Numbered from the stretch's first letter, positions 15,383 to 24,763 are shown. The stretch: DNA of 64,000 nt from Enterobacter sp. BIGb0383 (GCF_003751845.1 NZ_RJKQ01000002.1:744001-808000), one strand, 5' to 3'. Translations and numbers: made by a program. Notes: generated from the letters alone by a model not told the origin.

Positions 15383-16510
15383 ATGGCTGAAGTTATTTTC
15401 AACAAACTGGAAAAAGTTTACTCCAACGGCTTCAAAGCGGTACATGGTATCGACCTGAAAATCGCTGAAGGTGAGTTTATGGTTATCGTCGGTCCGTCCG
15501 GCTGCGCCAAGTCCACGACCCTGCGTATGCTGGCCGGACTGGAAACCATCAGCGGCGGTGAAGTGCGTATCGGCGAGAAAGTCGTGAACAACCTGGCCCC
15601 GAAAGATCGCGGGATCGCGATGGTGTTCCAGAACTATGCGCTCTATCCGCATATGACCGTGCGTGAGAACCTCGCGTTCGGCCTGAAGCTGAGCAAGCTG
15701 CCGAAAGACCAGATCGAACAGCAGGTTGATGAAGCAGCAAAAATCCTCGAACTGGAAGATCTGCTGGAGCGCCTGCCGCGCCAGCTCTCCGGCGGCCAGG
15801 CACAGCGTGTGGCGGTAGGCCGCGCGATTGTGAAAAAACCGGACGTGTTCCTCTTCGATGAACCGCTGTCCAACCTCGACGCCAAACTGCGTGCGTCCAT
15901 GCGTATCCGTATTTCCGACCTGCACAAGCAGCTGAAGAAATCCGGTAAGCCGGCGACCACCGTCTACGTTACCCACGATCAGACCGAAGCGATGACCATG
16001 GGTGACCGCATCTGCGTGATGAAGCTGGGCCATATCATGCAGGTCGATACGCCGGATAACCTCTACCACAAGCCGAAAAATATGTTTGTGGCCGGCTTTA
16101 TCGGCGCGCCGGAAATGAATATTCGCGCCACCAAACTGGTCGAAAAAGAGGGGCGCCTGAATATCGTTCTCGGTGATGAGTACCTGCCGCTGAGCGCCAC
16201 CCACCAGGAAAAACTGGCCAGCCATAAAGATCAGGATGTGTTTTACGGCGTGCGTCCGGAATTCGTCTCTGTTGCAGACGAGCCGTTCGCAGACGCCTGC
16301 GGTTCCGGTGAGATGGTTCGCGTGGAAAATATGGGACACGAGTTCTTTGTGTACCTGAAGGTAGCGAACTATGAGCTGACCGCCCGAATCCCCTCTGATG
16401 AAGCCAAACCTATGATTGATAAAGGGCTGCATCGGAAGGTGTACTTTAAGTTCGACATGAATAAGTGTCATATCTTTGACGCGAAAACAGAACAGAACAT
16501 CTCCCTCTGA
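15383..16510 (+). CDS. togA: Oligogalacturonide ABC transporter ATPase TogA
   Basis: A 375-residue ATPase of the MalK/UgpC type: nucleotide-binding domain (about 1-235) and a C-terminal regulatory OB-fold (MOP/TOBE-like) domain. The Walker A reads GPSGCAKST (about 38-46), with alanine where the family usually has glycine before the lysine. The Q-loop (VFQNYALYP), signature LSGGQAQRVAVGRA, Walker B VFLFDEPLSNLD and switch histidine (YVTHDQ) are normal. It powers TogMN transport. It starts 12 bases after togN with GAGGG upstream. Confidence 0.95.
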   Translation: MAEVIFNKLEKVYSNGFKAVHGIDLKIAEGEFMVIVGPSGCAKSTTLRMLAGLETISGGEVRIGEKVVNNLAPKDRGIAMVFQNYALYPHMTVRENLAFGLKLSKLPKDQIEQQVDEAAKILELEDLLERLPRQLSGGQAQRVAVGRAIVKKPDVFLFDEPLSNLDAKLRASMRIRISDLHKQLKKSGKPATTVYVTHDQTEAMTMGDRICVMKLGHIMQVDTPDNLYHKPKNMFVAGFIGAPEMNIRATKLVEKEGRLNIVLGDEYLPLSATHQEKLASHKDQDVFYGVRPEFVSVADEPFADACGSGEMVRVENMGHEFFVYLKVANYELTARIPSDEAKPMIDKGLHRKVYFKFDMNKCHIFDAKTEQNISL

Positions 16511-16526
16511 ACACTGGAGTATTAAA

Positions 16527-17813
16527 ATGAAAAAAGTGCTTTTAAGCGCAGCAATCTCCGCCACTCTGGGCCTTACAGCATTACCCTCTATGGCGAAGGA
16601 TGTCGATTTACGTATGTCCTGGTGGGGCGGCAACGGCCGTCACCAGGTGACTCTGAAGGCCCTGGAAGAGTTCCACAAACAGCACCCGGACATTACTGTG
16701 AAAGCGGAATACACCGGCTGGGACGGTCACCTCTCCCGTCTGACCACCCAGATTGCGGGCGGCACCGAGCCGGACGTGATGCAGACTAACTGGAACTGGC
16801 TGCCGATCTTCTCCAAAAACGGCGACGGCTTCTATGACCTGAACAAAATGAAAGACGTGATCGACCTGTCCCAGTTCGATCCGAAAGAGCTGCAGTCCAC
16901 CACCGTGAACGGCAAGCTGAACGGTATTCCGATTTCCGTGACCGCACGTGTGTTCTACTTCAATGACGAAACCTGGAAAAAAGCGGGCGTTGAATACCCG
17001 AAAACCTGGGACGGTCTGATGGAAGCGGGTAAAACCTTCGAGACTAAACTGGGCAAACAGTACTACCCGGTCGTGCTGGAGCACCAGGACACCCTGGCCC
17101 TGCTTAACTCGTATATGACCCAGAAATACAACGTGGGCGCTATCGACGAGAAGGGCAAAAAACTCGCCTGGACCGATGCCCAGTGGGTTGAGCTGTTCCA
17201 GATGTACAAAAAACTGGTCGACAGTCATGTGATGCCGGACACCAAGTACTATGCCTCTTTCGGTAAGAGCAACATGTACGAGATGAAACCGTGGATCCAG
17301 GGCGAATGGGCCGGTACGTATATGTGGAACTCCACCATTACCAAGTACTCCGATAACCTAAAGCCACCGGCCAAGCTGGAACTGGGCAACTACCCGCTGC
17401 TTGAAGGTGCGACCGACGCGGGTCTGTTCTTCAAACCGGCACAGATGCTCTCTATCGGCAAATCTACCAAAAATCCGGAAGCCGCAGCGAAAGTTATCAA
17501 CTTCCTGCTGAACAGCAAAGAAGGTGCTGAGACTCTGGGTCTGGAGCGTGGCGTACCGCTGAGTAAAGCGGCCGTTGCCACCCTGACCGCGGACGGCACC
17601 ATCAAAGAGACCGATCCGTCAGTATCCGGTCTGCGCCTGGCGCAGTCTCTGCCGGCTAAACTCTCCGTATCGCCGTACTTCGACGATCCGCAGATCGTTG
17701 CCCAGTTCGGTACCACTCTGCAGTACATCGACTATGGTCAGAAAACCGTAGAAGAAGCCGCCGCTGACTTCCAGCGCCAGGCTGACCGTATTCTGCGCCG
17801 TGCAATGCGCTAA
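16527..17813 (+). CDS. togB: Oligogalacturonide-binding periplasmic protein TogB
   Basis: 428 residues from ATG 16527, giving a clear signal peptide (MKKVLLSAAISATLGLTALP, cleavage after SMA). A start 51 bases earlier would lie in togA and bury the signal. It is an extracellular solute-binding protein family 1 member (SBP_bac_1) that delivers oligogalacturonides to TogMN. TGGAG precedes the start by 7 bases. It is followed by a hairpin before ogl that would lower, not abolish, read-through. Confidence 0.93.
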   Translation: MKKVLLSAAISATLGLTALPSMAKDVDLRMSWWGGNGRHQVTLKALEEFHKQHPDITVKAEYTGWDGHLSRLTTQIAGGTEPDVMQTNWNWLPIFSKNGDGFYDLNKMKDVIDLSQFDPKELQSTTVNGKLNGIPISVTARVFYFNDETWKKAGVEYPKTWDGLMEAGKTFETKLGKQYYPVVLEHQDTLALLNSYMTQKYNVGAIDEKGKKLAWTDAQWVELFQMYKKLVDSHVMPDTKYYASFGKSNMYEMKPWIQGEWAGTYMWNSTITKYSDNLKPPAKLELGNYPLLEGATDAGLFFKPAQMLSIGKSTKNPEAAAKVINFLLNSKEGAETLGLERGVPLSKAAVATLTADGTIKETDPSVSGLRLAQSLPAKLSVSPYFDDPQIVAQFGTTLQYIDYGQKTVEEAAADFQRQADRILRRAMR

Positions 17814-17842
17814 TACGTTTTAAGCTGAAGTCATACCAGCCT

Positions 17843-17868
17843 CGTCCCCCTTTGGGGACGGGGCTTTT
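17843..17868 (+). terminator. Intercistronic hairpin between togB and ogl
   Basis: CGTCCCC-CTTT-GGGGACG followed by GGGCTTTTTAA. It could act as a partial terminator or protect the upstream mRNA, as the ogl ribosome site follows within 15 bases. Confidence 0.7.
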
Positions 17869-17884
17869 TAACAAGGAGAGAGCA

Positions 17885-19012
17885 ATGAAAGGCAAAATCA
17901 TCCCGCTGAACTTTCGCCAGCAGAAAGACAGCGTGACCGGTCACGATGTGATTCGGATGACGCCTCCGCATATTATCTGTCACCGCAACTACTTCTATCA
18001 GAAATGCTTCACCAGGGACGGAGAGAAACTGATCTTCGGCGGCGCCTTCGAGGGCCACTGGAACTACTATTTACTGGATATTCCCAACCAGCAGGCCACC
18101 CAGTTGACCGACGGAGAAGGCGATAACACCTTTGGCGGGTTCTTATCGGCGGACGACCGTTCCCTGTGGTACGTCAAAAACAGCCGCCAGCTGCGTCGGG
18201 TAGATCTGCAGAGTCTTGAAGAGTACGTGGTCTACGAAGTGGACGACGAATGGGTCGCCTACGGGACCTGGGTCGCCAACAGCGATTGCACAAAACTGGT
18301 CGGGATCGAGATTAAAAAAAGCGACTGGCAGCCGCTCACCGACTGGAGTAAATTTCGTGCATTCTGGCATACCCAGCCGGAATGCCGCCTGATCAATATC
18401 GATCTGCAGACCGGCGAGCAGCGCACTATCCGGCAGGAGAAACTCTGGCTCGGCCATCCGATTTATCGCCCGTTTGACGATAATACCGTTGCCTTCTGCC
18501 ACGAAGGTGCACGCGATCTGATCGATGCGCGGATGTGGCTGATTAACGAAGATGGCAGCAATATGCGCAAAGTTCGCCAGCATCAGCCGGGTGAAAGCTT
18601 TACCCACGAATTTTGGGTGCCGGACGGTTCCGCTCTCTACTACGTCGCCCACCAGGAAAACGATCCGCGCCGCTATCTCTACAGCGCCGATCCCATTACC
18701 CTGGAAAATCGCCAGCTGATGGCGATACCGCCCTGCTCACATTTGATGAGCAACCACGACGGATCCCTGGTCGTCGGCGACGGCTCGCCGCACAACACCG
18801 GCGATATCAGCCTCAACGATCCCTTTATCTGGGTCTTCGATGTGAAAAGCGGCGAGCAGAAAGCCATTTGCCAGCACAACAGCAGCTGGAAGGTGCTGGA
18901 TGGCGATCGTCAGGTCACCCATCCGCATCCGTCTTTCTCGCCGGATAATCAGTGGGTGCTCTACTCCTCCGATGCCGAAGGGATGCCAGCGCTGTATCTG
19001 GCGAAGGTCTGA
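17885..19012 (+). CDS. ogl: Oligogalacturonate lyase Ogl (first copy)
   Basis: A 375-residue cytoplasmic lyase (PL22) with a seven-bladed beta-propeller. It beta-eliminates digalacturonate and 4,5-unsaturated digalacturonate to 5-keto-4-deoxyuronate. Metal ligands recognised from Yersinia OGL are in PPCSHLMSN and RQVTHPHPSF (three His and one Gln). The start at 17885 has AAGGAGAG upstream; an in-frame ATG 33 bases earlier sits in the hairpin. It is last in the tog operon. A second copy lies at 27405; the two share long identical runs (for example GTWVANSDCTKLVGIEI and WLGHPIYRPFDDNTVAFCHE) yet diverge elsewhere, so they are paralogues, not a recent duplication. Confidence 0.93.
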   Translation: MKGKIIPLNFRQQKDSVTGHDVIRMTPPHIICHRNYFYQKCFTRDGEKLIFGGAFEGHWNYYLLDIPNQQATQLTDGEGDNTFGGFLSADDRSLWYVKNSRQLRRVDLQSLEEYVVYEVDDEWVAYGTWVANSDCTKLVGIEIKKSDWQPLTDWSKFRAFWHTQPECRLINIDLQTGEQRTIRQEKLWLGHPIYRPFDDNTVAFCHEGARDLIDARMWLINEDGSNMRKVRQHQPGESFTHEFWVPDGSALYYVAHQENDPRRYLYSADPITLENRQLMAIPPCSHLMSNHDGSLVVGDGSPHNTGDISLNDPFIWVFDVKSGEQKAICQHNSSWKVLDGDRQVTHPHPSFSPDNQWVLYSSDAEGMPALYLAKV

Positions 19013-19015
19013 AAA

Positions 19016-19042
19016 AAAGCCCCGACGAGGCGTCGGGGCTTT
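19016..19042. terminator. Bidirectional terminator between ogl and the microcin-like gene
   Basis: AAAGCCCCGACG-AGG-CGTCGGGGCTTT: a 9-bp GC stem with a 3-base loop and A/T tails on both sides. It serves ogl on the plus strand and the peptide gene on the minus strand. Confidence 0.9.
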
Positions 19043-19068
19043 GACGAAAAGCTTATGGCCGAGGGAGA

Positions 19069-19299
19069 TTAGACAATAACCCCAAGCCCTCCACCGAGAA
19101 CGAGCCCAATCAGCCCCCCCGCAACGAGCCCGGCGGGAGCAGCCGCAAGGAAAACAGGATTTAACGTCACGACGCTCGCGATAATTCCCCCGATAGCACC
19201 GATAACGCCACCAGCGACGGCCCCGATCCCCGTCAGCGCGGCCATAATAATACTGCCGCCGCTGACATTATCAATTTCATAAGCTGTTAATTCGCGCAT
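19069..19299 (-). CDS. Microcin-like glycine-zipper peptide with double-glycine leader
   Basis: A 76-residue precursor. Residues 1-15, MRELTAYEIDNVSGG, form a double-glycine leader very like that of microcin V (MRTLTLNELDSVSGG), the cleavage signal of C39-peptidase ABC exporters, and such an exporter is encoded 3 kb away. The mature part (61 residues) is almost wholly hydrophobic and small-residue rich: two glycine-zipper helices, GVIGAIGGIIASVV and GLVAGGLIGLVLGGGLGVIV, joined by LNPVFLAAAPA. It has no cysteine and no C-terminal siderophore-type serine-rich tail. AAGGAGA 7 bases before the start. A membrane-inserting class II microcin is the likely role; a structural or signalling peptide is possible. 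No immunity gene is recognised next to it. Confidence 0.8.
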   Translation of the reverse strand: MRELTAYEIDNVSGGSIIMAALTGIGAVAGGVIGAIGGIIASVVTLNPVFLAAAPAGLVAGGLIGLVLGGGLGVIV

Positions 19300-19914
19300 G
19301 TATAGTCTCCTTAAGTAATTTTATCCATCGGGCAAAATGCCCTCATCAAAAAAAAACAACACGATTATGTAATCTAAAATGCCCAACAACGTATCCAATA
19401 ACCCCCTAAAAGGGAGGAAGAATGCAGTGACTACAATTCATTAACGACATTTATTAATGATACGACCATTGCAAGATATTAACTGGAGTTGCTTTATGTC
19501 AAGCCTGAATTATATAAAGCCATTTATTTGCGGCGTCTTTCCCTGGTGATTTCAGCTCTCACATTGCGTCATAGTCCTGGAATAACGCTCATTCTCCCGT
19601 TGCCCCCCGCCTTACGGCCATACAATTAAATTCATTTAAAACAACACATTACACGACCAATAAAAATATCACTCAAATGTCCCCTCCGCTAACAGGAAGT
19701 AAACCTCTGACAGTTCATGCCCAAAACAGAGGCTATTCTTAAATATTTCCGTATGAACCGCCGATCGAAAAAACAATCTTAAATAATAATGAGTAATGGA
19801 CAGAGCTGGATTTTTACCCTCATTGCCATTATTGTTCCATCCTGAACCAGAATATATCGCCGCCGCAATTGATTGCGCATTTAGCGTCCTCCGCTCACAG
19901 GGATTATTGAAAAG
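19300..19914. other. AT-rich divergent promoter region of the peptide gene and secretion operon
   Basis: 615 bp, clearly more AT-rich than the flanks. It must carry the promoters of the minus-strand peptide gene and the plus-strand secretion operon. A 17-codon frame at 19496-19549 (MSSLNYIKPFICGVFPW) has GGAG 8 bases upstream and could be a leader peptide; no immunity-protein-like frame was found. Confidence 0.5.
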
Positions 19915-21303
19915 ATGGACATAACTATAAAAACAGCCCTCTCAGCAACAAGTCCATTTATTATGAATTCACATCGACACATAATCCTGAGAAATATAAT
20001 ACAACTCTTCGCAACAGGATTATTGCTGTCGACATTCTGTAGCCACGCCATTACTTTGCAGCAGGCAGTGACTTCCGCCTTTCAGTACGACGCTGCGCTC
20101 CAGTCGGGTCAGAAAACAACCGATGCGGACAAGCAAAAATACTGGCAGGGCGTTTCCGGCCTACTTCCACAGGTGGGCCTTGAAGGCAGCTGGAACCGTC
20201 AGGAGCAGCCCGAAGCTAACTATCAAAATGGCATGACCAGCCATAACTACAACGTGCGGGTACAGCAGCCGATTTTTGATATGAGCAAGGTCGCAGCCTG
20301 GAAGAAAGGCGACGCGATCGCCAGTACCGCCGATGCGCAGCTGCGCCAGGTCCAGGAAAAGCTGACAACGGATGTCGCAGAGGCCTTCTTTTCCGTCCTG
20401 CAGCAGCGGGAAGTTATGCAGGCTGCGAAAGCGACCGACGAGAATCTCGCTCGCCAGTTGAGCAGGCTGCGCACGGGGTTAACCCACGGGCAAAACACCC
20501 GTACCGAAGTCGATGAAGCGCAGGCCAACGCAGATATTGCCACTGCCCGCACCATTCAGGCCGAGAACGACCTGCTGCTGGCCGGGGAAGCCTTTCGCCG
20601 CCTGACGGGACTGGCGCCCGATACTATCGAAGCGGTGAAGTGGCAGTGCGCCCGCCAGCCGGTCGTGACCGACCTGGCCGAGGCATTACGTCAGGCGCAG
20701 CAAAACAATGTGCAGGTCAGGATCGCCCGCTTCCAGACGGCGCAGGCGAATGCCGATCTGGATTCCGCCAACAGCGCGCATCTTCCCGTGGTTTCGGCGT
20801 ATGCCAGCTACGGTAAAAACTGGAGCCGCAGCGAAAACGGCAGCGTTCTTTATGACGCCATTTTCGGTAATGAGTCTAAAAGCTCCAGCCTGCAATACGG
20901 CGTCAATGTCTCCATTCCGCTGTTTTCCGGCGGCGGCCAGCTCTCTCAATCCTTCGAAGCCACCTATCGGCATCAGGCCGCAAAATTTGCGATTACCGAT
21001 GCCCAGCGCAAAGCCATCCAGGATACCCGCTCCGCCTGGCTGAATATTAAAAACGGCGCGGCGCTGGTAGAAGCACAGAAAAAGGCCGTGGAATCCGCCA
21101 AAAAAAGAGTCCGCTCCGTCGGGTATGGCAAAGAGATGGGCTTTCGGACCGTCAATGATGAGCTGGATGCACAGCAAAAATACTTTGAATCGGAAAGGGA
21201 TCTGTCCGAATCGAAATACCGCTATTTATCGGCTCTGCTGAATATCGCCCAGCTGACCGGTAACCTGGATATCGCCATGCTGGGCCAGTTCAGCTGTCGG
21301 TAA
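19915..21303 (+). CDS. TolC-family outer membrane channel of a type I secretion system
   Basis: 462 residues with an N-terminal signal region (hydrophobic segment about 25-43, cut near SHA-ITL), then two coiled-coil/beta-barrel repeats typical of TolC/TprA-like outer membrane efflux proteins (starts ITLQQAVTSAFQYDAALQSG). It would form the outer-membrane exit duct for the exporter encoded downstream. The start is uncertain: the first ATG gives a long n-region, and the ATG at 19963 would give a more usual signal peptide, but neither has a strong ribosome site. It is first in an operon with adaptor, ABC exporter and DUF1795 gene, so the system does not need the housekeeping TolC. Confidence 0.85.
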   Translation: MDITIKTALSATSPFIMNSHRHIILRNIIQLFATGLLLSTFCSHAITLQQAVTSAFQYDAALQSGQKTTDADKQKYWQGVSGLLPQVGLEGSWNRQEQPEANYQNGMTSHNYNVRVQQPIFDMSKVAAWKKGDAIASTADAQLRQVQEKLTTDVAEAFFSVLQQREVMQAAKATDENLARQLSRLRTGLTHGQNTRTEVDEAQANADIATARTIQAENDLLLAGEAFRRLTGLAPDTIEAVKWQCARQPVVTDLAEALRQAQQNNVQVRIARFQTAQANADLDSANSAHLPVVSAYASYGKNWSRSENGSVLYDAIFGNESKSSSLQYGVNVSIPLFSGGGQLSQSFEATYRHQAAKFAITDAQRKAIQDTRSAWLNIKNGAALVEAQKKAVESAKKRVRSVGYGKEMGFRTVNDELDAQQKYFESERDLSESKYRYLSALLNIAQLTGNLDIAMLGQFSCR

Positions 21304-21324
21304 TCTCAACCTCACACTACGAGT

Positions 21325-22590
21325 ATGCAGATGGATAATTCTCTTTTCCGGCCCGAGGCGGTTAAGGCAGCAAACCGGGGGATGCTGGGAACGGTTTCTC
21401 TCTGGTGCCCACCCTGGCGCTGGGTGGTCATTTCACTGGTGATGCTTATCACCGTACTGTCGGCCGCGCTGTTTATTTTCGGCACCTATACAAAGTATGA
21501 AACCTCGACCGGGGAGCTGGTCCCGCGCGACGGTATGCTGGCTATCCCACCACCGGTGGCCGGGACCATCGTCAGTATTCCCGTCAAAGAAGGCCAGCAG
21601 GTGAAAAAAGGCGACGTGCTGATGGTGCTGTCATCCGAGGTGTCGACCACGCTGGGGCAAACCCGGGAGATGATCGCTGAAACGCTCGGTGCCCAGCGCA
21701 AGCGCCTGGAGCAGGATTTAATCTCCCTGACCACCCTGAGCCAGGTTGAAACCCAGGGGCTGAAAGACAACGAGAAAAGCCTGGTGCAGCAAAAAGGACG
21801 GCTGGCTCAGCAGATGAAGCACCGCCAGAAGCAGGTGGCGCTGGCACGCACCCAGTTGGACAAGCTGAATGCCATGCGTGAGCAGGGTTACGCCTCAAAT
21901 CGTCAGGTGGAAGAGCAGGAGTCGAACCTGCTGGAGAGCCAGGCGCGCTATCAGGAGTACCAGCGCCAGCTGCTGGATATTGAACAAAAGATCATGCAGG
22001 TCCGCCAGCAGCTGACGGAGAAACCCCTCGACGACAGGCGCAAGCGTAACGATATCCAGCGTCAGCTTGGCGAAAATGCCCAGACCCTGGCGGAAAATGA
22101 ATCCCGTCGTGCTTTTGAACTGCGTGCGCCGAAGGACGGTACCGTCGGGACCATCATGGTGAAAAACGGGCAGATGCTGAATGCCGGGCAGTCGGCCATT
22201 TCCGTGCTGCCGAAAGATGCCCAGCTGCTGGCGCGCATCATGGTCGGCACCCGGGCGATTGGTTTCCTGGAGCCGGGACAGCGAGTGGTGCTGCGCTACC
22301 AGGCTTTCCCCTATCAAAAATTCGGTCAGCAGTACGGCAAGGTGCTGGAAGTTTCCCGGACGGCGCTTTCGCCTCAGGAAGTCGCCAGCCTCACGGGCAA
22401 AAATAACGTCCAGGAACAGCAGTACCGGATATTAGTCCAGCTGGATCGCCAGTCGATTGTCGCCTACTCCCGCAACGAACCGCTAAGGCCGGGTATGGCG
22501 CTGGATGCCGATTTCCTGGTGGATCAGCGCCATCTCTACGAATGGGTGCTGGAACCGCTGTACGCCCTCGGCCATAACATCTCCCTCTAA
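21325..22590 (+). CDS. HlyD/CvaA-type periplasmic adaptor of the type I secretion system
   Basis: 421 residues: a short cytoplasmic N-terminus, one membrane span (about 30-55), a split lipoyl domain (GTIVSIPVKEGQQVKKGDVL, about 73-92, and RAPKDGTVGTIMVKNGQMLN, about 269-288), and a long coiled-coil hairpin between them (about 115-260). It bridges the ABC exporter and the TolC-like channel. It resembles the adaptors of microcin V (CvaA) systems more than HlyD of RTX systems, fitting a peptide cargo. The first ATG is kept, though the ATG two codons later is equally possible. It lies 21 bases after the channel gene. Confidence 0.88.
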   Translation: MQMDNSLFRPEAVKAANRGMLGTVSLWCPPWRWVVISLVMLITVLSAALFIFGTYTKYETSTGELVPRDGMLAIPPPVAGTIVSIPVKEGQQVKKGDVLMVLSSEVSTTLGQTREMIAETLGAQRKRLEQDLISLTTLSQVETQGLKDNEKSLVQQKGRLAQQMKHRQKQVALARTQLDKLNAMREQGYASNRQVEEQESNLLESQARYQEYQRQLLDIEQKIMQVRQQLTEKPLDDRRKRNDIQRQLGENAQTLAENESRRAFELRAPKDGTVGTIMVKNGQMLNAGQSAISVLPKDAQLLARIMVGTRAIGFLEPGQRVVLRYQAFPYQKFGQQYGKVLEVSRTALSPQEVASLTGKNNVQEQQYRILVQLDRQSIVAYSRNEPLRPGMALDADFLVDQRHLYEWVLEPLYALGHNISL

Positions 22591-22606
22591 TTCACAGGGT
22601 ATTTTT

Positions 22607-24754
22607 GTGTCACTTTTACAAAAACTCAATTTCAGCTGGTTTAATCGCCTGCCCGTCATTCGTCAGACACAGGCCGCAGAATGCGGATTAACCTGCGTCG
22701 GGATGATTGCCAATTATTACGGCCACGATATCGATATGATCTCCCTGCGCCGGCGCTTTTCGACATCACTAAAGGGGTCAACGCTCTCGGATGTCATTTC
22801 GGTCGCCCAGCGGCTCGGGTTAACCTCGCGGGCGCTGCGCATCGAGCTTGAAGAGCTGCCCCAACTGAAGACGCCGTGCATTTTGCACTGGAAGCTCGAT
22901 CACTTTGTGGTGCTAAAAAAGGTCGACGGAAAAAAGATCGTCATCCACGATCCGGCAACGGGCGTACGCGTGGTCCCGATGAAAGAGGTTTCGGATCACT
23001 TTACCGGCGTGGCGCTGGAGCTGGTGCCATCGACGGATTTCCAGCCGAAAAAAGAGAAAGAAACCCTGTCGATGCGCAAACTGATCGGCAGCGTTTCCGG
23101 GGTGAAATCGGCCTTTCTGCAGATCATGATCCTGTGCGTGGCGCTGGAGCTATTCGGGATCCTCGGCCCCTTCTTTATGCAGTGGGTGATGGATATGGTG
23201 CTGGTTTCCGCCGACTACTCGCTGCTCAGCCTGCTCGGGATGGGCTTTATTATGGTGGCGATTTTCCAGAACCTGATTTCCGCGCTACGTTCCTGGGTGA
23301 TGACCTGGTTTTCCAGCATGCTGAGCGTGCAGTGGACCACTAACGTCTGCCGACATATGCTCAAGCTGCCGCTGATCTGGTTTGAGTCACGCCACGTGGG
23401 CGACGTGCTGTCGCGCTATGACTCACTGAACACCATTCAGAACACCCTGACCACGCGTTTTATCAGCACTCTGCTTGATGGCGTTATGTCGATCGTGACC
23501 CTGGTGATGCTGTTTGTCTACAACGGCACCCTCGCCTGGCTGGTAATAGCCCTGTTTGTTTCTTATGCGATCATCCGCCTGGTCTCCTATGAACCGCTCC
23601 GGCGCGCCACCGAGGATCAAATTGTCAGCGGCGCACGCACCCAGTCGTCGCTGCTGGAAACGCTGCGCGGTATTCAGGCCGTCAAGACCAACAACAAGCA
23701 AACGCCCCGGCTGTCGGTCTATATGAACTATCTGATCGATACCACCAATAAAAACATCGTCATACAGAAGCTCAGCATTCTGTTCGGCACCACCCAGGGT
23801 CTGATCTCCTCGATAGGTCGCGTGGTGCTGATCTGGCTGGCGGCGCGCCAGGTGCTGGAGGGAAACTTCTCTGCCGGGATGCTGACCGCGTTTATCAGCT
23901 TCTCAGATCAGTTTATTGGCCGCGCCGCCGGGCTGATTAACGCGCTGATTGATTTCCGGATGCTGCGAATGCACGGCGAGCGTTTGTCAGACATCGTCCT
24001 GGCTGAAATTGAACCGGAGCAGGATCATACCGAGCCTGCGCAGGCTCAGGGAGCGGATCGGGTCGGCGATATTACGCTGCGCGCCCTGAAATTCCGCTAT
24101 GCGGAAACGGAACCCTGGGTGATTAACGGCATCAACCTGACCATTAAAGCCGGTGAGTCCGTAGCGATTGTCGGCCCTTCCGGGCAGGGAAAAACCACCC
24201 TGGCAAAAATCATTCTTGGCCTGCTCCACCCCGACGAGGGCAGCATTCTGGTCGACGGACACGAGATTGCCAGAACCGGCCTGCAGCATCACCGCGAACA
24301 GATTGGCTGCGTCATGCAGGATGACATTCTGTTTTCCGGCTCGATTGCCGAAAACATCAGCTTCTTCGATGCCGAGATGGACATGGAGAAGGTGATCCGG
24401 GTTGCGCGGGCGGCGCAGATCCATGACGACATCATGAGTATTCCGATGAACTACTACAGCCTTGTCGGCGATATGGGGTCATTCCTCTCCGGAGGCCAGC
24501 AGCAGCGGGTCCTGCTGGCCAGGGCCCTGTATCGCGAGCCGAAGATCCTGGTGCTGGATGAAGCAACCAGCCACCTTGACGTGAAGAACGAGCATCTCAT
24601 CAACACCGAAATCAAGAAAATGCAGGTCACACGCATCATTGTTGCCCACCGCCCTGAAACGATCCGCAGCGCGGACCGGATCATTTTGCTGCAAAACGGC
24701 CGGGCCTCAGAGTTAACGTACAGTCAACTTTTCCCTCAGAGAATCAAAGCATAA
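22607..24754 (+). CDS. Peptidase C39-containing ABC exporter (CvaB-type)
   Basis: 715 residues from a GTG at 22607, chosen because upstream in-frame codons lie inside the adaptor gene and the product then starts directly before the peptidase domain. C39 domain, about 10-130: Cys26 in QAAECGLTC, His99 in LDHFVVL, Asp115 in HDPATG. It has a six-span membrane domain (about 155-440). The nucleotide-binding domain has Walker A GPSGQGKTT, signature LSGGQQQRVLLARA, Walker B ILVLDEATSHLD and VAHRPET. Such exporters cleave double-glycine leaders while exporting the peptide; the matching substrate is the peptide gene at 19069. Distance to the adaptor gene is 16 bases and to the DUF1795 gene 9 bases. 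Confidence 0.92.
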   Translation: MSLLQKLNFSWFNRLPVIRQTQAAECGLTCVGMIANYYGHDIDMISLRRRFSTSLKGSTLSDVISVAQRLGLTSRALRIELEELPQLKTPCILHWKLDHFVVLKKVDGKKIVIHDPATGVRVVPMKEVSDHFTGVALELVPSTDFQPKKEKETLSMRKLIGSVSGVKSAFLQIMILCVALELFGILGPFFMQWVMDMVLVSADYSLLSLLGMGFIMVAIFQNLISALRSWVMTWFSSMLSVQWTTNVCRHMLKLPLIWFESRHVGDVLSRYDSLNTIQNTLTTRFISTLLDGVMSIVTLVMLFVYNGTLAWLVIALFVSYAIIRLVSYEPLRRATEDQIVSGARTQSSLLETLRGIQAVKTNNKQTPRLSVYMNYLIDTTNKNIVIQKLSILFGTTQGLISSIGRVVLIWLAARQVLEGNFSAGMLTAFISFSDQFIGRAAGLINALIDFRMLRMHGERLSDIVLAEIEPEQDHTEPAQAQGADRVGDITLRALKFRYAETEPWVINGINLTIKAGESVAIVGPSGQGKTTLAKIILGLLHPDEGSILVDGHEIARTGLQHHREQIGCVMQDDILFSGSIAENISFFDAEMDMEKVIRVARAAQIHDDIMSIPMNYYSLVGDMGSFLSGGQQQRVLLARALYREPKILVLDEATSHLDVKNEHLINTEIKKMQVTRIIVAHRPETIRSADRIILLQNGRASELTYSQLFPQRIKA

Positions 24755-24763
24755 GGATATTTC

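Noticed and set aside
14573-16633. 686-codon minus-strand frame antisense to togN, togA and togB
   Set aside because: Shadow of GC-rich third positions in the tog genes; His/Gln/Arg-rich, no domain, no ribosome site.
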